Translations under genes and position numbers: made by a program
Source of the DNA: Fidelibacterota bacterium
GTDB lineage: Bacteria > Fidelibacterota > Marinisomatia > SCGC-AAA003-L08 > JACNLC01
DNA: 38,628 bases
Reading direction: 5' to 3'
Assembly: GCA_024277615.1 (NCBI GenBank)
Contig: JAJRUW010000004.1
Span: 1-38,628, forward strand
The notes under the pieces: generated by a model
Databases searched by the model: none
Seen by the model: the letters and a program-made list of their open reading frames with translations, nothing else
Told to the model about the DNA's origin: nothing
Shown here: positions 17,690 through 25,905 of the stretch, in pieces
How the letters are laid out: every line of letters starts with the position of its first letter
Numbering within the stretch: position 1 is the stretch's first letter

Positions 17690-17711
17690 GAATATCGCCT
17701 GCGGGATATTC
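17690..17711. promoter_or_regulatory. Inverted repeat GAATATC-N8-GATATTC, possible operator
   Basis: Seven-base perfect arms with an 8-base GC-richer centre, located about 205 bases upstream of the -24/-12 promoter and just after the response regulator gene. A second dyad, TGTGT-N6-ACACA (17722-17737), lies 11 bases further upstream and ends next to the regulator stop codon; it resembles CRP/FNR-family sites (4 of 5 positions in each arm). Neither is followed by a T-run, so they do not look like a terminator. The rest of the 352-base gap (17386-17737) is AT-rich without a gene. Confidence 0.35.
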
Positions 17712-17737
17712 CACATCCAGCTGTGTTATATCACACA

Positions 17738-19126
17738 TTAGTTGAGTAATCCGTGCTTAATCATCTTGTACCTGATTTGATCACGGGTCAGCCCTAATAA
17801 TCTTGCGGCATGGGTCTGATTGCCCTTCACATTTTCAAGGGCCCATTTGACCAACAGTTGTTCGATTTCAGCAAATGATTTTCCTTTGAACAGAGTTTCA
17901 TAATTATATACAATCGAATCAGATTTGCTGTCCGTCTTGAGATTCCTGGAGTTTTTATTTATGTAATCGGGGAAATGCCAGGATTCTATCACCTTGGGTC
18001 TTTCAAGCAGGAATATCCGTTCAATAGTATTTTTTAATTCTCTGACATTTCCCGGCCACCCGTATTGGCTGATGATCTCGAGTGCATCTTTCGATATACC
18101 TTTAACATGAAAGTTAAATTGGGAATTAAATAATTCAATAAAACGTTCAACCAGGCCTTTAATGTCTTCCTTTCGTTCCCGAAGCGGGGGTAGCGTCAGT
18201 GATATCACATTCAGCCGATAGAACAGATCCTTTCTAAAATTATTATTCTCTATCTCCTGCAGCAGGTCTCTGTTGGTTGAGGCGATAATCCGCACATTTA
18301 CAGAGAGTTCTCGGGTCCCGCCCACCCTGTAGAATTTTTGCGTCTCAATAAACCTGAGAAGTTTAGATTGAAAATTAATGGGAATTTCACCAATTTCATC
18401 AAGAAATATGGTACCGCCTGTGGCCAGTTCAACCTGCCCGGATTTTCTGGTTTTGGCATCCGTAAAAGCCCCTTTTTCGTGTCCGAATAATTCGCTTGAC
18501 AGCAAACTTTCAGATAAAGCAGCACAATTAACGGTGATAAAGGCCTTATCCCTGCGCGGACTATGCTCGTGTATCACCCTCGCTAAAGTATCCTTCCCGG
18601 TCCCGGTTTCACCAAGCAGCAGAATTGTTCCGGAATCACTTTCTACTATTTTTTGGACCGATTCAATAATATGCTGCATCGTTGGCGAAGAGCTGACAAA
18701 ATCCCCGATCTGAAAAATCTGCTGATCTAATTGTTTAACAATATCCACATTTTTAGAAATCTCCCTTTCCTCCATCGCCCTGGTGATTAAAATGGACAGT
18801 TCTTCAAATTCCAGCGGTTTATTCAGGTACTTGTATGCTCCGAGTTTTAATGCTTCCACAGATACTTTCTGAGTACCATAAGCAGTCATAAAAAAGAAGA
18901 TTATTTCATCTCTAAAGTCCTGAAGGGCTCTTAATACTTCAATACCATTAATATCCGGGAGACGAAAATCCACAAAAAGCAGATCAGGCTGCGATTCTTG
19001 CGCAATCTGTATCCCTTCCCGGCCAAATTCAGTCAAACTCACCTTGAAACCTAATTTTTCCAAGTGTTTTTTTAACGACCAGGAAACTAATCTCTCATCC
19101 TCTATGATTAGTGCATTTACTTTCAT
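17738..19126 (-). CDS. NtrC-family sigma-54-dependent response regulator
   Basis: 462-aa cytoplasmic transcription activator. The receiver domain (residues 1-120) carries the phosphoacceptor D53 in LLFVDFRLPD, acidic E9/D10 and K103 in the LNKPL motif. The AAA+ domain (about 142-370) has Walker A GETGTGKD (172-179), the sigma-54 contact loop ESELFGHEKGAFTDA with GAFTDA at 219-224, Walker B FLDEIG (241-246) and WPGNVREL. A Fis-type helix-turn-helix closes the protein (NQTHAARLLGLTRDQIRYKM). The loop deviates from the usual GAFTGA at one residue; GAFTDA is found in other working activators as far as I recall. It is presumably the partner of the heme-motif histidine kinase encoded upstream, and the likely activator of the -24/-12 promoter downstream. 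Confidence 0.95.
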   Translation of the reverse strand: MKVNALIIEDERLVSWSLKKHLEKLGFKVSLTEFGREGIQIAQESQPDLLFVDFRLPDINGIEVLRALQDFRDEIIFFFMTAYGTQKVSVEALKLGAYKYLNKPLEFEELSILITRAMEEREISKNVDIVKQLDQQIFQIGDFVSSSPTMQHIIESVQKIVESDSGTILLLGETGTGKDTLARVIHEHSPRRDKAFITVNCAALSESLLSSELFGHEKGAFTDAKTRKSGQVELATGGTIFLDEIGEIPINFQSKLLRFIETQKFYRVGGTRELSVNVRIIASTNRDLLQEIENNNFRKDLFYRLNVISLTLPPLRERKEDIKGLVERFIELFNSQFNFHVKGISKDALEIISQYGWPGNVRELKNTIERIFLLERPKVIESWHFPDYINKNSRNLKTDSKSDSIVYNYETLFKGKSFAEIEQLLVKWALENVKGNQTHAARLLGLTRDQIRYKMIKHGLLN

Positions 19127-19233
19127 ATCAATCTGCCCGTTTCTTTATTATTCCCTCTGATCCCGGTATGCTGTACCCTGTTTTCCGATCTGTTGACGAG
19201 GCTTATCGTCACAGCCATCCCCGGTAAAGATAT

Positions 19234-19263
19234 ATTTTACACTTTTATAATGATTGTGTAAAA
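19234..19263 (-). promoter_or_regulatory. Sigma-70 type promoter within an inverted repeat, upstream of the regulator
   Basis: On the minus strand, -35 TTTACA and -10 TAAAAT are separated by 17 bases, each one mismatch from consensus. The promoter is about 105 bases before the regulator ATG. The same bases form a perfect dyad, TTTTACAC-N13-GTGTAAAA (19235-19263), with the arms lying on the -10 and -35 boxes, so a bound dimer could block the promoter. The rest of the 279-base gap holds nothing recognisable. Confidence 0.5.
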
Positions 19264-19405
19264 CTCCTCCGATTCACGGTCACTCAATTATTTTACTATC
19301 CGTATTCATTTACCCGTTTAGACCCTTATTACCTTTTCCTGCATTTTGTTTTTCGTCTGTCACCACTCTTAAAGATCATCCGGTATTGCATGTTGAGGAT
19401 AATTA

Positions 19406-20887
19406 TCAGGAATGGTGGACTATCGGCAGCGTAATTGTAAATTTTGTTCCCTGACCCACTTTACTTTCGGCATCTATTGTTCCTGAGTGCTGCCGGATGA
19501 TAGAGAGTGACAATGACAATCCCAACCCGGTTCCTTTATGTTTTGTAGTAAAGAAGGGGGTGAAGATTTTTTTTATATTTTCCTCTGAAATGCCTGCCCC
19601 ACTATCAGATATTGTCACGATTACGGAATTGTCCAATTTTTTAAAAGAAATTATAATCTCAATCAGACGTTTTTCTACGGATAAAACAGCCTGAAAAGAA
19701 TTCAACAGTAAATTTGTAAATACTTGGTTAAGAAGGTCTTTATCGGCATCAATGATTGGAACATGATCGTCAAAATGCTCGATAATTGTAATATCATTGC
19801 GAATAAACCGTTCACGGTAAAGATTAACGGTCTGTCGCATCGTTTCACAAATATCAATCCCCTGAAATCTGGGATCTGAAGGCCTTGCGAAGTCTAATAA
19901 GTCCTGGATGGTTTTAACGATTCTGTTTATTTGGACAAATATTTCTTTAACAATCTCATTCTGCTGTAAGACCCTGTTTTCATCCACGACAATTTCCAAC
20001 GCATTTTTTATCCCGGCTGCAGGATTTTTTATTTCGTGGGCCACACTGGCTGCCATTTCTCCCACACTGGCCAGCTGACCGGCACGGATCATTTGCTTTT
20101 GATGCAGCATTTCCAATTCATTTCGGGTTTTTTTCAGATACGTGGACATGGCGCTGATATGATCCGCCAGAAATCTCAGTTCACCCGGGCCTTCTACTTC
20201 AAGTCTTGTATCGAAATTCCCTTTCTGAATTGCTTTAATTTTGGCCTTTATACGATTATAAGGTTTCTGAAAGTACCGTGAGTGTACATTTGCCACAATT
20301 ACCAGAATAACGATGATCATGATCATCATGCCCAGTGCATCAAAAAGTAGTAACAATTTATGAGTCGCCAGTTCAGCCTTACGACTGATACGGGTTCTGA
20401 CAATTCCCAGGAATGCTTTTGTGGAATCGTGACAGGTTTGACATTCCTGATGGTTCCTGATAAAGGAGAATGTATTTATAACATTCGGTTCCGTATCGTC
20501 AGTCTCCATTATGATCTCATCCAGTTCACTCGGCGTTAATTCCGCTCCGCCGGGTATGGGTATGAATTCATCCTTTAAATCCGGATCTGCGCAAAAGACA
20601 ATTCGCCCTGAATCGTTAGCAACGGTAATCGATTCCAACTCACCCTCAAAGTTGAAGCTCTCCAGTAAATGTTGAAAGTGGTCGGGTTCATGGTAATTCA
20701 TGTTATGAATTATTTGATTCCGGACCAGGGTGTTAATCGGCCTGATCATGTCGAGCATATAGCGATGAAAGTACTTTTCCCTGATCTCATGCAGCAGAGC
20801 AATTGTGACAACTGCGGTCAGACTAACAAGGAATACAAATAAAATTATGAGCTTTGTGCGCCATCTGAGAGAATCCATGAACTTCAT
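19406..20887 (-). CDS. Membrane histidine kinase with a periplasmic CXXCH heme motif
   Basis: 493-aa sensor kinase. Transmembrane helix 1 spans about residues 12-32 and helix 2 about 181-202; between them lies a periplasmic sensor domain of about 150 residues. Near its end is NHQECQTCHDSTKAF with C149-x-x-C152-H153, a c-type heme attachment motif in the N-H-x-x-C-x-x-C-H context known from redox sensors of metal-reducing bacteria. A HAMP domain (about 203-255), HisKA with H284 (SVAHEIKNP) and the ATPase with N box (NQVFTNLLLNS), DSGAGI, FTPFFTTK and GTGLGLSLS complete a canonical kinase. The ATG overlaps the previous stop (TGA within ATGA) and AGGAG lies 8 bases upstream, so it is translationally coupled to the thioredoxin-fold gene. 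It probably reads the redox state of the periplasmic cytochrome pool and phosphorylates the regulator encoded downstream. Confidence 0.93.
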   Translation of the reverse strand: MKFMDSLRWRTKLIILFVFLVSLTAVVTIALLHEIREKYFHRYMLDMIRPINTLVRNQIIHNMNYHEPDHFQHLLESFNFEGELESITVANDSGRIVFCADPDLKDEFIPIPGGAELTPSELDEIIMETDDTEPNVINTFSFIRNHQECQTCHDSTKAFLGIVRTRISRKAELATHKLLLLFDALGMMIMIIVILVIVANVHSRYFQKPYNRIKAKIKAIQKGNFDTRLEVEGPGELRFLADHISAMSTYLKKTRNELEMLHQKQMIRAGQLASVGEMAASVAHEIKNPAAGIKNALEIVVDENRVLQQNEIVKEIFVQINRIVKTIQDLLDFARPSDPRFQGIDICETMRQTVNLYRERFIRNDITIIEHFDDHVPIIDADKDLLNQVFTNLLLNSFQAVLSVEKRLIEIIISFKKLDNSVIVTISDSGAGISEENIKKIFTPFFTTKHKGTGLGLSLSLSIIRQHSGTIDAESKVGQGTKFTITLPIVHHS

Positions 20888-21879
20888 TGGTCTTTCTCCT
20901 CCGGCAATATATCAATGTAACTTCCTTGAAATGAATATTCCATACTTTTGCGATACTCTTTTATTGCCAGGTCGGGTTTACCGGCTGCTTCGTAAGCACG
21001 CCCCTTCCAATAGTGGATCAAATACATTTTAGCAGGCAATTTTACCCGATTAAAATAACTGATTGCAGAGTCCGGAGCTTCTGCAAACACGGCGACCACA
21101 CCAAGACCGAACCGGACCTCATCGGAAATATCGGGAGAAGAAAGTAATGGTGTCAGAATTGCAGTTGACCGGTCATAAGCTCCCAGCTCTATTTGCAGCA
21201 GGCCCTGAAGAAGCTTACCGTTTTCCGACAGCGAGTCAACTTTTTGCAGCTGCAAGGCTGCAATTTGATATTGCCCTTTGCGGAAAAGCATTTTGGCCAT
21301 TTTCTCATTGCGGTTATCTTGTTTTGCACTTTTACTATATTCCCTGACAGGACGATCATCAAACAGATTTTTCAAGGTCAAAGATAATGCTTTTTTAATA
21401 TCGTACATTGTCGAAGGCGAGTAGCCCGGAAAATAATTAAGTATTCTGCCTTCGTTAGAAACAATATAAACAGTTGGATAAACCCTTAATCCAAATTGTT
21501 CATAAAACCAATGATCGGCATCCTTAACAACCTGCCATTCCACTGAACCATCATTGACCACAGAGTCAGGGGCGCTGAAAAACCGAATTTCAACCGCAGG
21601 TACCTGCTTACGGATTTCGGTCGTATAAAAAGTACTGAAATCTTCAAGTAGTTTATCGGAAAAGCGCTGAGTGTCATTGGTGAACAGGCATAATCCAACC
21701 TCCCACTTGGAAAGGGGCAATTCGAAATGGGATCGGACACTATCCCATAACTGAGGTTCGATGAGTTCGTTTATTTGATAATTCCGTCCTGCGGAGATTT
21801 TCCCCGCCGCCGCCAATTGAGCATCCGTCAGCAAACAGCAGATCAGTAAGAACGTGAAGATAAAGAGCGATTTTTGCAT
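20884..21879 (-). CDS. Exported thioredoxin-fold / TPR protein
   Basis: Secreted or periplasmic protein. The frame is open to a TTG at 21918 that directly follows the preceding stop, but the ATG at 21879 starts a normal signal peptide (MQKSLFIFTFLLICCLLTDA) and is preferred. The first half has a thioredoxin-like fold: WEVGLCLFTND strand, then FGLRVYPTVYIVSNEGRIL with the cis-proline motif typical of the family. The redox CXXC motif is absent, so it is not an ordinary disulfide reductase. The second half (about residues 190-330) has TPR-like helices, e.g. MAKMLFRKGQYQIAALQLQK and GRAYEAAGKPDLAIKEYRKS. It lies between the large cytochrome and the sensor kinase with overlaps on both sides. A role in cytochrome assembly or in relaying a signal to the kinase is possible but unproven. 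Confidence 0.8.
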   Translation of the reverse strand: MQKSLFIFTFLLICCLLTDAQLAAAGKISAGRNYQINELIEPQLWDSVRSHFELPLSKWEVGLCLFTNDTQRFSDKLLEDFSTFYTTEIRKQVPAVEIRFFSAPDSVVNDGSVEWQVVKDADHWFYEQFGLRVYPTVYIVSNEGRILNYFPGYSPSTMYDIKKALSLTLKNLFDDRPVREYSKSAKQDNRNEKMAKMLFRKGQYQIAALQLQKVDSLSENGKLLQGLLQIELGAYDRSTAILTPLLSSPDISDEVRFGLGVVAVFAEAPDSAISYFNRVKLPAKMYLIHYWKGRAYEAAGKPDLAIKEYRKSMEYSFQGSYIDILPEEKDQ

Positions 21880-21918
21880 CGGTCTGCGGTTGAGATATTG
21901 ATTTGTTAAATAATTCAA

Positions 21919-23226
21919 TTAATTCTTATCCCGCTTATATTCGACCTTTTTATGGCAGCCCGGCGCACAAGTGCCCCCCTCATCCGTTTGTGTAAAATTT
22001 ATAGGTAACTGCCAACCCCCGAATGGCACGGCATCGCGGATATGAACGGGCAGCTTACTGGCATGAACCTCATGACAGGCCCGGCAGGTTCTTCCTTTCT
22101 CCTGGTTTACGTGCAGATAATGCAAATTCCTGTCACCATCCCTGAAACCCGTCATTTTGATTGTAGAAGGGTCGAGTACATTTGTCTCCGGATGGCACTG
22201 AAAACACAGCTGATAATTCTGAATATCAAACGGACTATAAAATTCAGGCGGATAATAATAGCGCAATAAGCTGATATTTTCAGAGCCGTGAGGGTTATGA
22301 CAGCCTGAACAGTCCTTATTCCGAATGGGACCATGCCACTCCGGATTTTTTTGTAGATAGTCTTTCATATTTAAAATAATATGATCGCCCTCTTTTAACT
22401 TTTTATCGTGACAGGACAGACACAACTGAAAGGTGTTCTCTTTTAAGTTAAATCTGTAGTTACTACCGTGCGGCAGATGACAATTCAGACACTTGCCTTC
22501 CTCCTCAACAGCAGCATGGTGCGATTTTGCATTATCTATTTTGATACGAATATCCTCATGGCAAACCAGACAGGCTTCGGGACTACTCAACGACAGTAAG
22601 TATTTATTATCCGATTCATGAGGGTTGTGGCAGTCCACACAGGAATTCTGAACAGGTTTATGAATGTTTTCGAGGCTGTTGATCTCCTGTTCTTTCAGTG
22701 TGTGGCAACTGTAGCACAGCTGATTTATTTCCTCAAGGGGTACCAGTGAATTTACCATTTTCCCATGACCGGAGTGACAAATATTACAGGCACCTACTGC
22801 TGTCGGCCCGTGAGAATATTTCTTGTTGGTGATCACCGCTTCGTGACACTTGTTACACAAATTTGAAATATCACTTTCAATAAGCAAAAATGGAGTGTCT
22901 GTGGCGTGTGGATTATGGCAACTCAAGCATTCTCCTTCAGCCACTGGAGTATGCAGGTCGCCTTTTGCAATGTCGTGACAACCTTCGCAGAGCTCGCCGA
23001 TATCTTCAGATTCCAAACTAAATTCACTGCCACGCGACTTAGGATGTTTTTTCCCGGAATCCGTATGACACACAAGACAGTCTCCTTCGAGAACGGGAGC
23101 ATGAACCTGGGAATGATCTGTAAAGGTCTGATGACAGGATTCGGACAAACAATCCTGGGAGAATATAAAAACCGCCAAAAGGGGGATACCGGATAAAATC
23201 AATAACGCTCGTGTCATTTTCTTCAT
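21919..23226 (-). CDS. Secreted multiheme cytochrome, up to 15 hemes
   Basis: 435-aa exported protein with a signal peptide (MKKMTRALLILSGIPLLAVF) and 13 CXXCH motifs, many in the paired CxxCHNPH / LCxxCH rhythm of doubled-CXXCH proteins. There are also two expanded motifs, CLSESCH (CX4CH) right after the signal peptide and CAPGCH (CX3CH) near the C-terminus. Repeats of about 40-50 residues alternate a CxxCH-x-x-H unit with a LCxxCH unit, suggesting growth by duplication. The C-terminal block TDEGGTCAPGCHKK matches the C-terminus of the next cytochrome gene. AGGAAAAG lies before the ATG. The stop is immediately followed by the thioredoxin-fold gene. Probably a periplasmic or outer-surface electron carrier in the same complex as the beta-barrel. 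Confidence 0.92.
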   Translation of the reverse strand: MKKMTRALLILSGIPLLAVFIFSQDCLSESCHQTFTDHSQVHAPVLEGDCLVCHTDSGKKHPKSRGSEFSLESEDIGELCEGCHDIAKGDLHTPVAEGECLSCHNPHATDTPFLLIESDISNLCNKCHEAVITNKKYSHGPTAVGACNICHSGHGKMVNSLVPLEEINQLCYSCHTLKEQEINSLENIHKPVQNSCVDCHNPHESDNKYLLSLSSPEACLVCHEDIRIKIDNAKSHHAAVEEEGKCLNCHLPHGSNYRFNLKENTFQLCLSCHDKKLKEGDHIILNMKDYLQKNPEWHGPIRNKDCSGCHNPHGSENISLLRYYYPPEFYSPFDIQNYQLCFQCHPETNVLDPSTIKMTGFRDGDRNLHYLHVNQEKGRTCRACHEVHASKLPVHIRDAVPFGGWQLPINFTQTDEGGTCAPGCHKKVEYKRDKN

Positions 23227-23291
23227 AATAACTTTTCCTATTAACTAAATATATTTACATTTTATCCAAAACGGATCTAGGGACTCAACTG

Positions 23292-24953
23292 TTACCAACT
23301 GCCATATCTCTTAGGTCTGTGATTTTTTCCGTGGCATCTGAGATAACATTCACCTCCCGTGTCATCGCTATTAAATTGAATGAGTCCCTGAGGCATGCTG
23401 GGTGTCACATAATCCGTATTGAAATTGATCAGCTTCCCATTGTTGTAAGAGCCATGGGGATCATGACATGTGGTACAGGATGCTCTCTCTTCAACAATGT
23501 GTGTGTTATGTTCTTCAAAACTCGTGTCGGAAAGAATCGAATTGCGGTCATGACAGCGATAACACAAAGCATAGATACTGGCTGATTCGTTGTTATAGTC
23601 GGTAAATACCATTTGTTCGACTAATATCGGCGCATAGATTGAGCCGTGCGGTCCATTAACACCGCCCTGGGTATCAACCTGATCGTTATTGTGGCAATCC
23701 GTACAATAGATGATCGAATTAACGGTAAAGGGTGCAATCAGGCTGGGAACATTCGAATTCACTCCGGCTGAAACTACGGGGTGAAAGGAGGGATTGCTCG
23801 TTGAAAATTCCTGGAGAATACTAAGCTGCTCGTCATATCTGTCAACATAAAACTGCGTTCCCACATCCGTTGTTTGATGACATTTAAAGCAAATCTCGTA
23901 CTCAAACTGTGCGCCTGGAACATAAACAGCGTTTTCATTAATACCGGATACACCCGTCTGAGAGCCTTGAATATACGGTGCTGCGGCTGTCCCGGCTGTC
24001 ACCTGATGCGGGTTATGACAATCCGAACATTCAACATGATCATCCATGAATTCCGGGATTTCATTTGGGGCATGAATATCCTGGAAATTGCCCACCGGAT
24101 GGCTTGATATTTTTGCCATTTCCGCCTCAATATCAAGGTCTGCAACATTACCGTTATGACATACATAGCAGTTTTCTTCCTCGGAGGAATGTTTCAACAA
24201 CCAGAACGAACTGTTAACACCATGCGGGTCATGGCAGTTGTTGCAGGCATTTTCCGAGACTGAAGTCCATTCAGTATAGGGCCATGGATCGGGCCCCGTT
24301 GAATTCCAGGTATTGGTTGAGGTACTGTGCAGGCTTAAATCCCAACCGGTCATTAAATGACATTGATTACAGATGCCCCCGCTGATAGGATCTGCTACCA
24401 GAAAATTACCATATACATTCGAATGGGGATCATGACATGAAGTACATTCAAGGTTACTATTTGTGCCTGAATGCAAAGAATGACAACCCGTGCAAACCAA
24501 TTCACCGGTGGGGTGTGGATTGAAATCCAAAGTGATGGGGTGATCGTCGCCGAGGTTCTCTGACAGATTCGTCCTGTAACCGGGTGGTATTTTATCCATC
24601 CCTACGGGAAATTCTATGGGATACGGCCTGTTTCTCACCAGACCCAGAGCTACTGTTCCGTCATGACAGCTCAGACAGAGCCTTGAGTGTGAACCGGGCG
24701 GCAAAGTATGTGAATCCATGGTGGGGCTTCCATACAATGTATAGTTGGTTGACCCCTCGGTGCGATTCCAGAGTACTGTCTGATCCGTTCCGTGACTTGC
24801 ATGACAGAAAATACATACTTGTTCTTCAGTGACAGATTTAATTTCGCCTACCCCGTAGATGGATAAATTATGCTCCGTTTCGAGAATTGAACTCTGCGAA
24901 AACAGTAAGCCGAGGGCTGTGATTTGAACTAATATGATTTTGTTAATTGCCAT
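23292..24953 (-). CDS. Secreted multiheme cytochrome, up to 13 hemes
   Basis: 553-aa exported cytochrome with 12 CXXCH motifs plus a C-terminal CX3CH (CYLRCH). The frame extends to a TTG at 24965; the ATG at 24953 gives a clean signal peptide (MAINKIILVQITALGLLFS) and overlaps the end of the propeller gene by 11 bases. Its first ~150 residues (H-N-L-S, CIFCHASHG, LWNRT, YTLYGSPTMD, RLCLSCHDGTVA, LGDDHPITLDF) repeat the architecture of the small tetraheme and pentaheme cytochromes encoded downstream; the rest is a string of other heme pairs (CTSCHDPH, CNNCHDPHG, CSDCHNPH, CTTCHDPH). The shared N-terminal module suggests it can interact with the small cytochromes. Likely the surface-exposed or trans-membrane electron carrier of the conduit. 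Confidence 0.92.
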   Translation of the reverse strand: MAINKIILVQITALGLLFSQSSILETEHNLSIYGVGEIKSVTEEQVCIFCHASHGTDQTVLWNRTEGSTNYTLYGSPTMDSHTLPPGSHSRLCLSCHDGTVALGLVRNRPYPIEFPVGMDKIPPGYRTNLSENLGDDHPITLDFNPHPTGELVCTGCHSLHSGTNSNLECTSCHDPHSNVYGNFLVADPISGGICNQCHLMTGWDLSLHSTSTNTWNSTGPDPWPYTEWTSVSENACNNCHDPHGVNSSFWLLKHSSEEENCYVCHNGNVADLDIEAEMAKISSHPVGNFQDIHAPNEIPEFMDDHVECSDCHNPHQVTAGTAAAPYIQGSQTGVSGINENAVYVPGAQFEYEICFKCHQTTDVGTQFYVDRYDEQLSILQEFSTSNPSFHPVVSAGVNSNVPSLIAPFTVNSIIYCTDCHNNDQVDTQGGVNGPHGSIYAPILVEQMVFTDYNNESASIYALCYRCHDRNSILSDTSFEEHNTHIVEERASCTTCHDPHGSYNNGKLINFNTDYVTPSMPQGLIQFNSDDTGGECYLRCHGKNHRPKRYGSW

Positions 24954-25905
24954 AACTGATCTCAAACACTTGAATCCTTTTGTTCATTGTATCGGACACA
25001 TATATCTTCTTACCTGCAATTGCTATGTCAGTCGGCATTTCAAATTGACCCGGTTTTGACCCGGTGGATCCGAAATACTGTTTGAACTTTCCCTCTGAAG
25101 AAAAAATCTGCACATTATCGAAACTGTTATCAACAATGTATAAATTCCCGCTCCCATCCACACTAATACCTTTGGGACGATTTAAGGTACCCTGAGTAAT
25201 ACCTCTCCCTCCGATCGTACGTTTCCAGTTCCCTTTAAGGTCGAATACCTGCACACGGAAATTCATTGTGTCGGTGATGTAGAGCTCACCGGTAGCCGAC
25301 ACATACAAAAAGGTCGGGAAATTCAAGGTGCCTTCCGTACTCCCGCGGCCACCAATTTTAAAAATTACTTTCCCTGTGAGATCCATGCACAAAACTGTGT
25401 GCGCAGGTGTGTCAGTGAGAAAAATATAGGGGTCAAAGTAATCAATGCCGGAAATCCTTTTAATCCCGAGTTGCGGCTGAATTGATCTCACCAATCTGCC
25501 TTTTAAATCGTATTCATATATTCCCGTATCGCCGGATGTACTCACTAAGAGCGTATTTTTCACGAAAGCGACATCTATCGGTGTACCCGTAATATCGCTT
25601 GAAAGATTAATGAAATTATATTTATGCGTTTTAAAATTGAGCAGATGAACTCCCCGGGCGCCTGCATCGGCAACTGCCAGTAAATCCCGGGTTGCGTCAA
25701 TACCCTGCGGTGTTATAAATGCCGGATTAGGATTATGAGAAACCAATCCAAACAGTTTCGACCATAAATTGGGTTCGGACAGGTCATTCTTTGGATCTTG
25801 TAACTGTAAAAGAAACGACACCTCTAATTTATCTCTGTGGACAGTCTGATTCAACAAAATAACCGGGATGGAGAGCAGGAATAAATATAATATTTTTTTT
25901 ACCAT
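24943..25905 (-). CDS. Exported NHL-repeat beta-propeller protein
   Basis: 320-aa protein with an N-terminal hydrophobic export segment (ILYLFLLSIPVILLNQ). It is followed by NHL-type blades, most clearly LNFPTFLYVSATGELYITDT, NFRVQVFDLKGNWKRTIGG, LNRPKGISVDGSGNLYIVDN, NVQIFSSEGKFKQYFGS and FEMPTDIAIAGKKIYVSDT. About six blades are expected, closing near the C-terminus with NKRIQVF. NHL propellers serve as protein-protein scaffolds. It overlaps the barrel gene by 7 bases upstream and the 13-heme cytochrome by 11 bases downstream, so the three are tightly coupled and the propeller probably belongs to the conduit complex. No enzyme motif is seen. Confidence 0.9.
   Translation of the reverse strand: MVKKILYLFLLSIPVILLNQTVHRDKLEVSFLLQLQDPKNDLSEPNLWSKLFGLVSHNPNPAFITPQGIDATRDLLAVADAGARGVHLLNFKTHKYNFINLSSDITGTPIDVAFVKNTLLVSTSGDTGIYEYDLKGRLVRSIQPQLGIKRISGIDYFDPYIFLTDTPAHTVLCMDLTGKVIFKIGGRGSTEGTLNFPTFLYVSATGELYITDTMNFRVQVFDLKGNWKRTIGGRGITQGTLNRPKGISVDGSGNLYIVDNSFDNVQIFSSEGKFKQYFGSTGSKPGQFEMPTDIAIAGKKIYVSDTMNKRIQVFEISYGN

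Noticed and set aside
19254-19454. 66-aa plus-strand frame between kinase and regulator
   Set aside because: It overlaps the kinase 3' end and the regulator promoter on the other strand, with no coding features.
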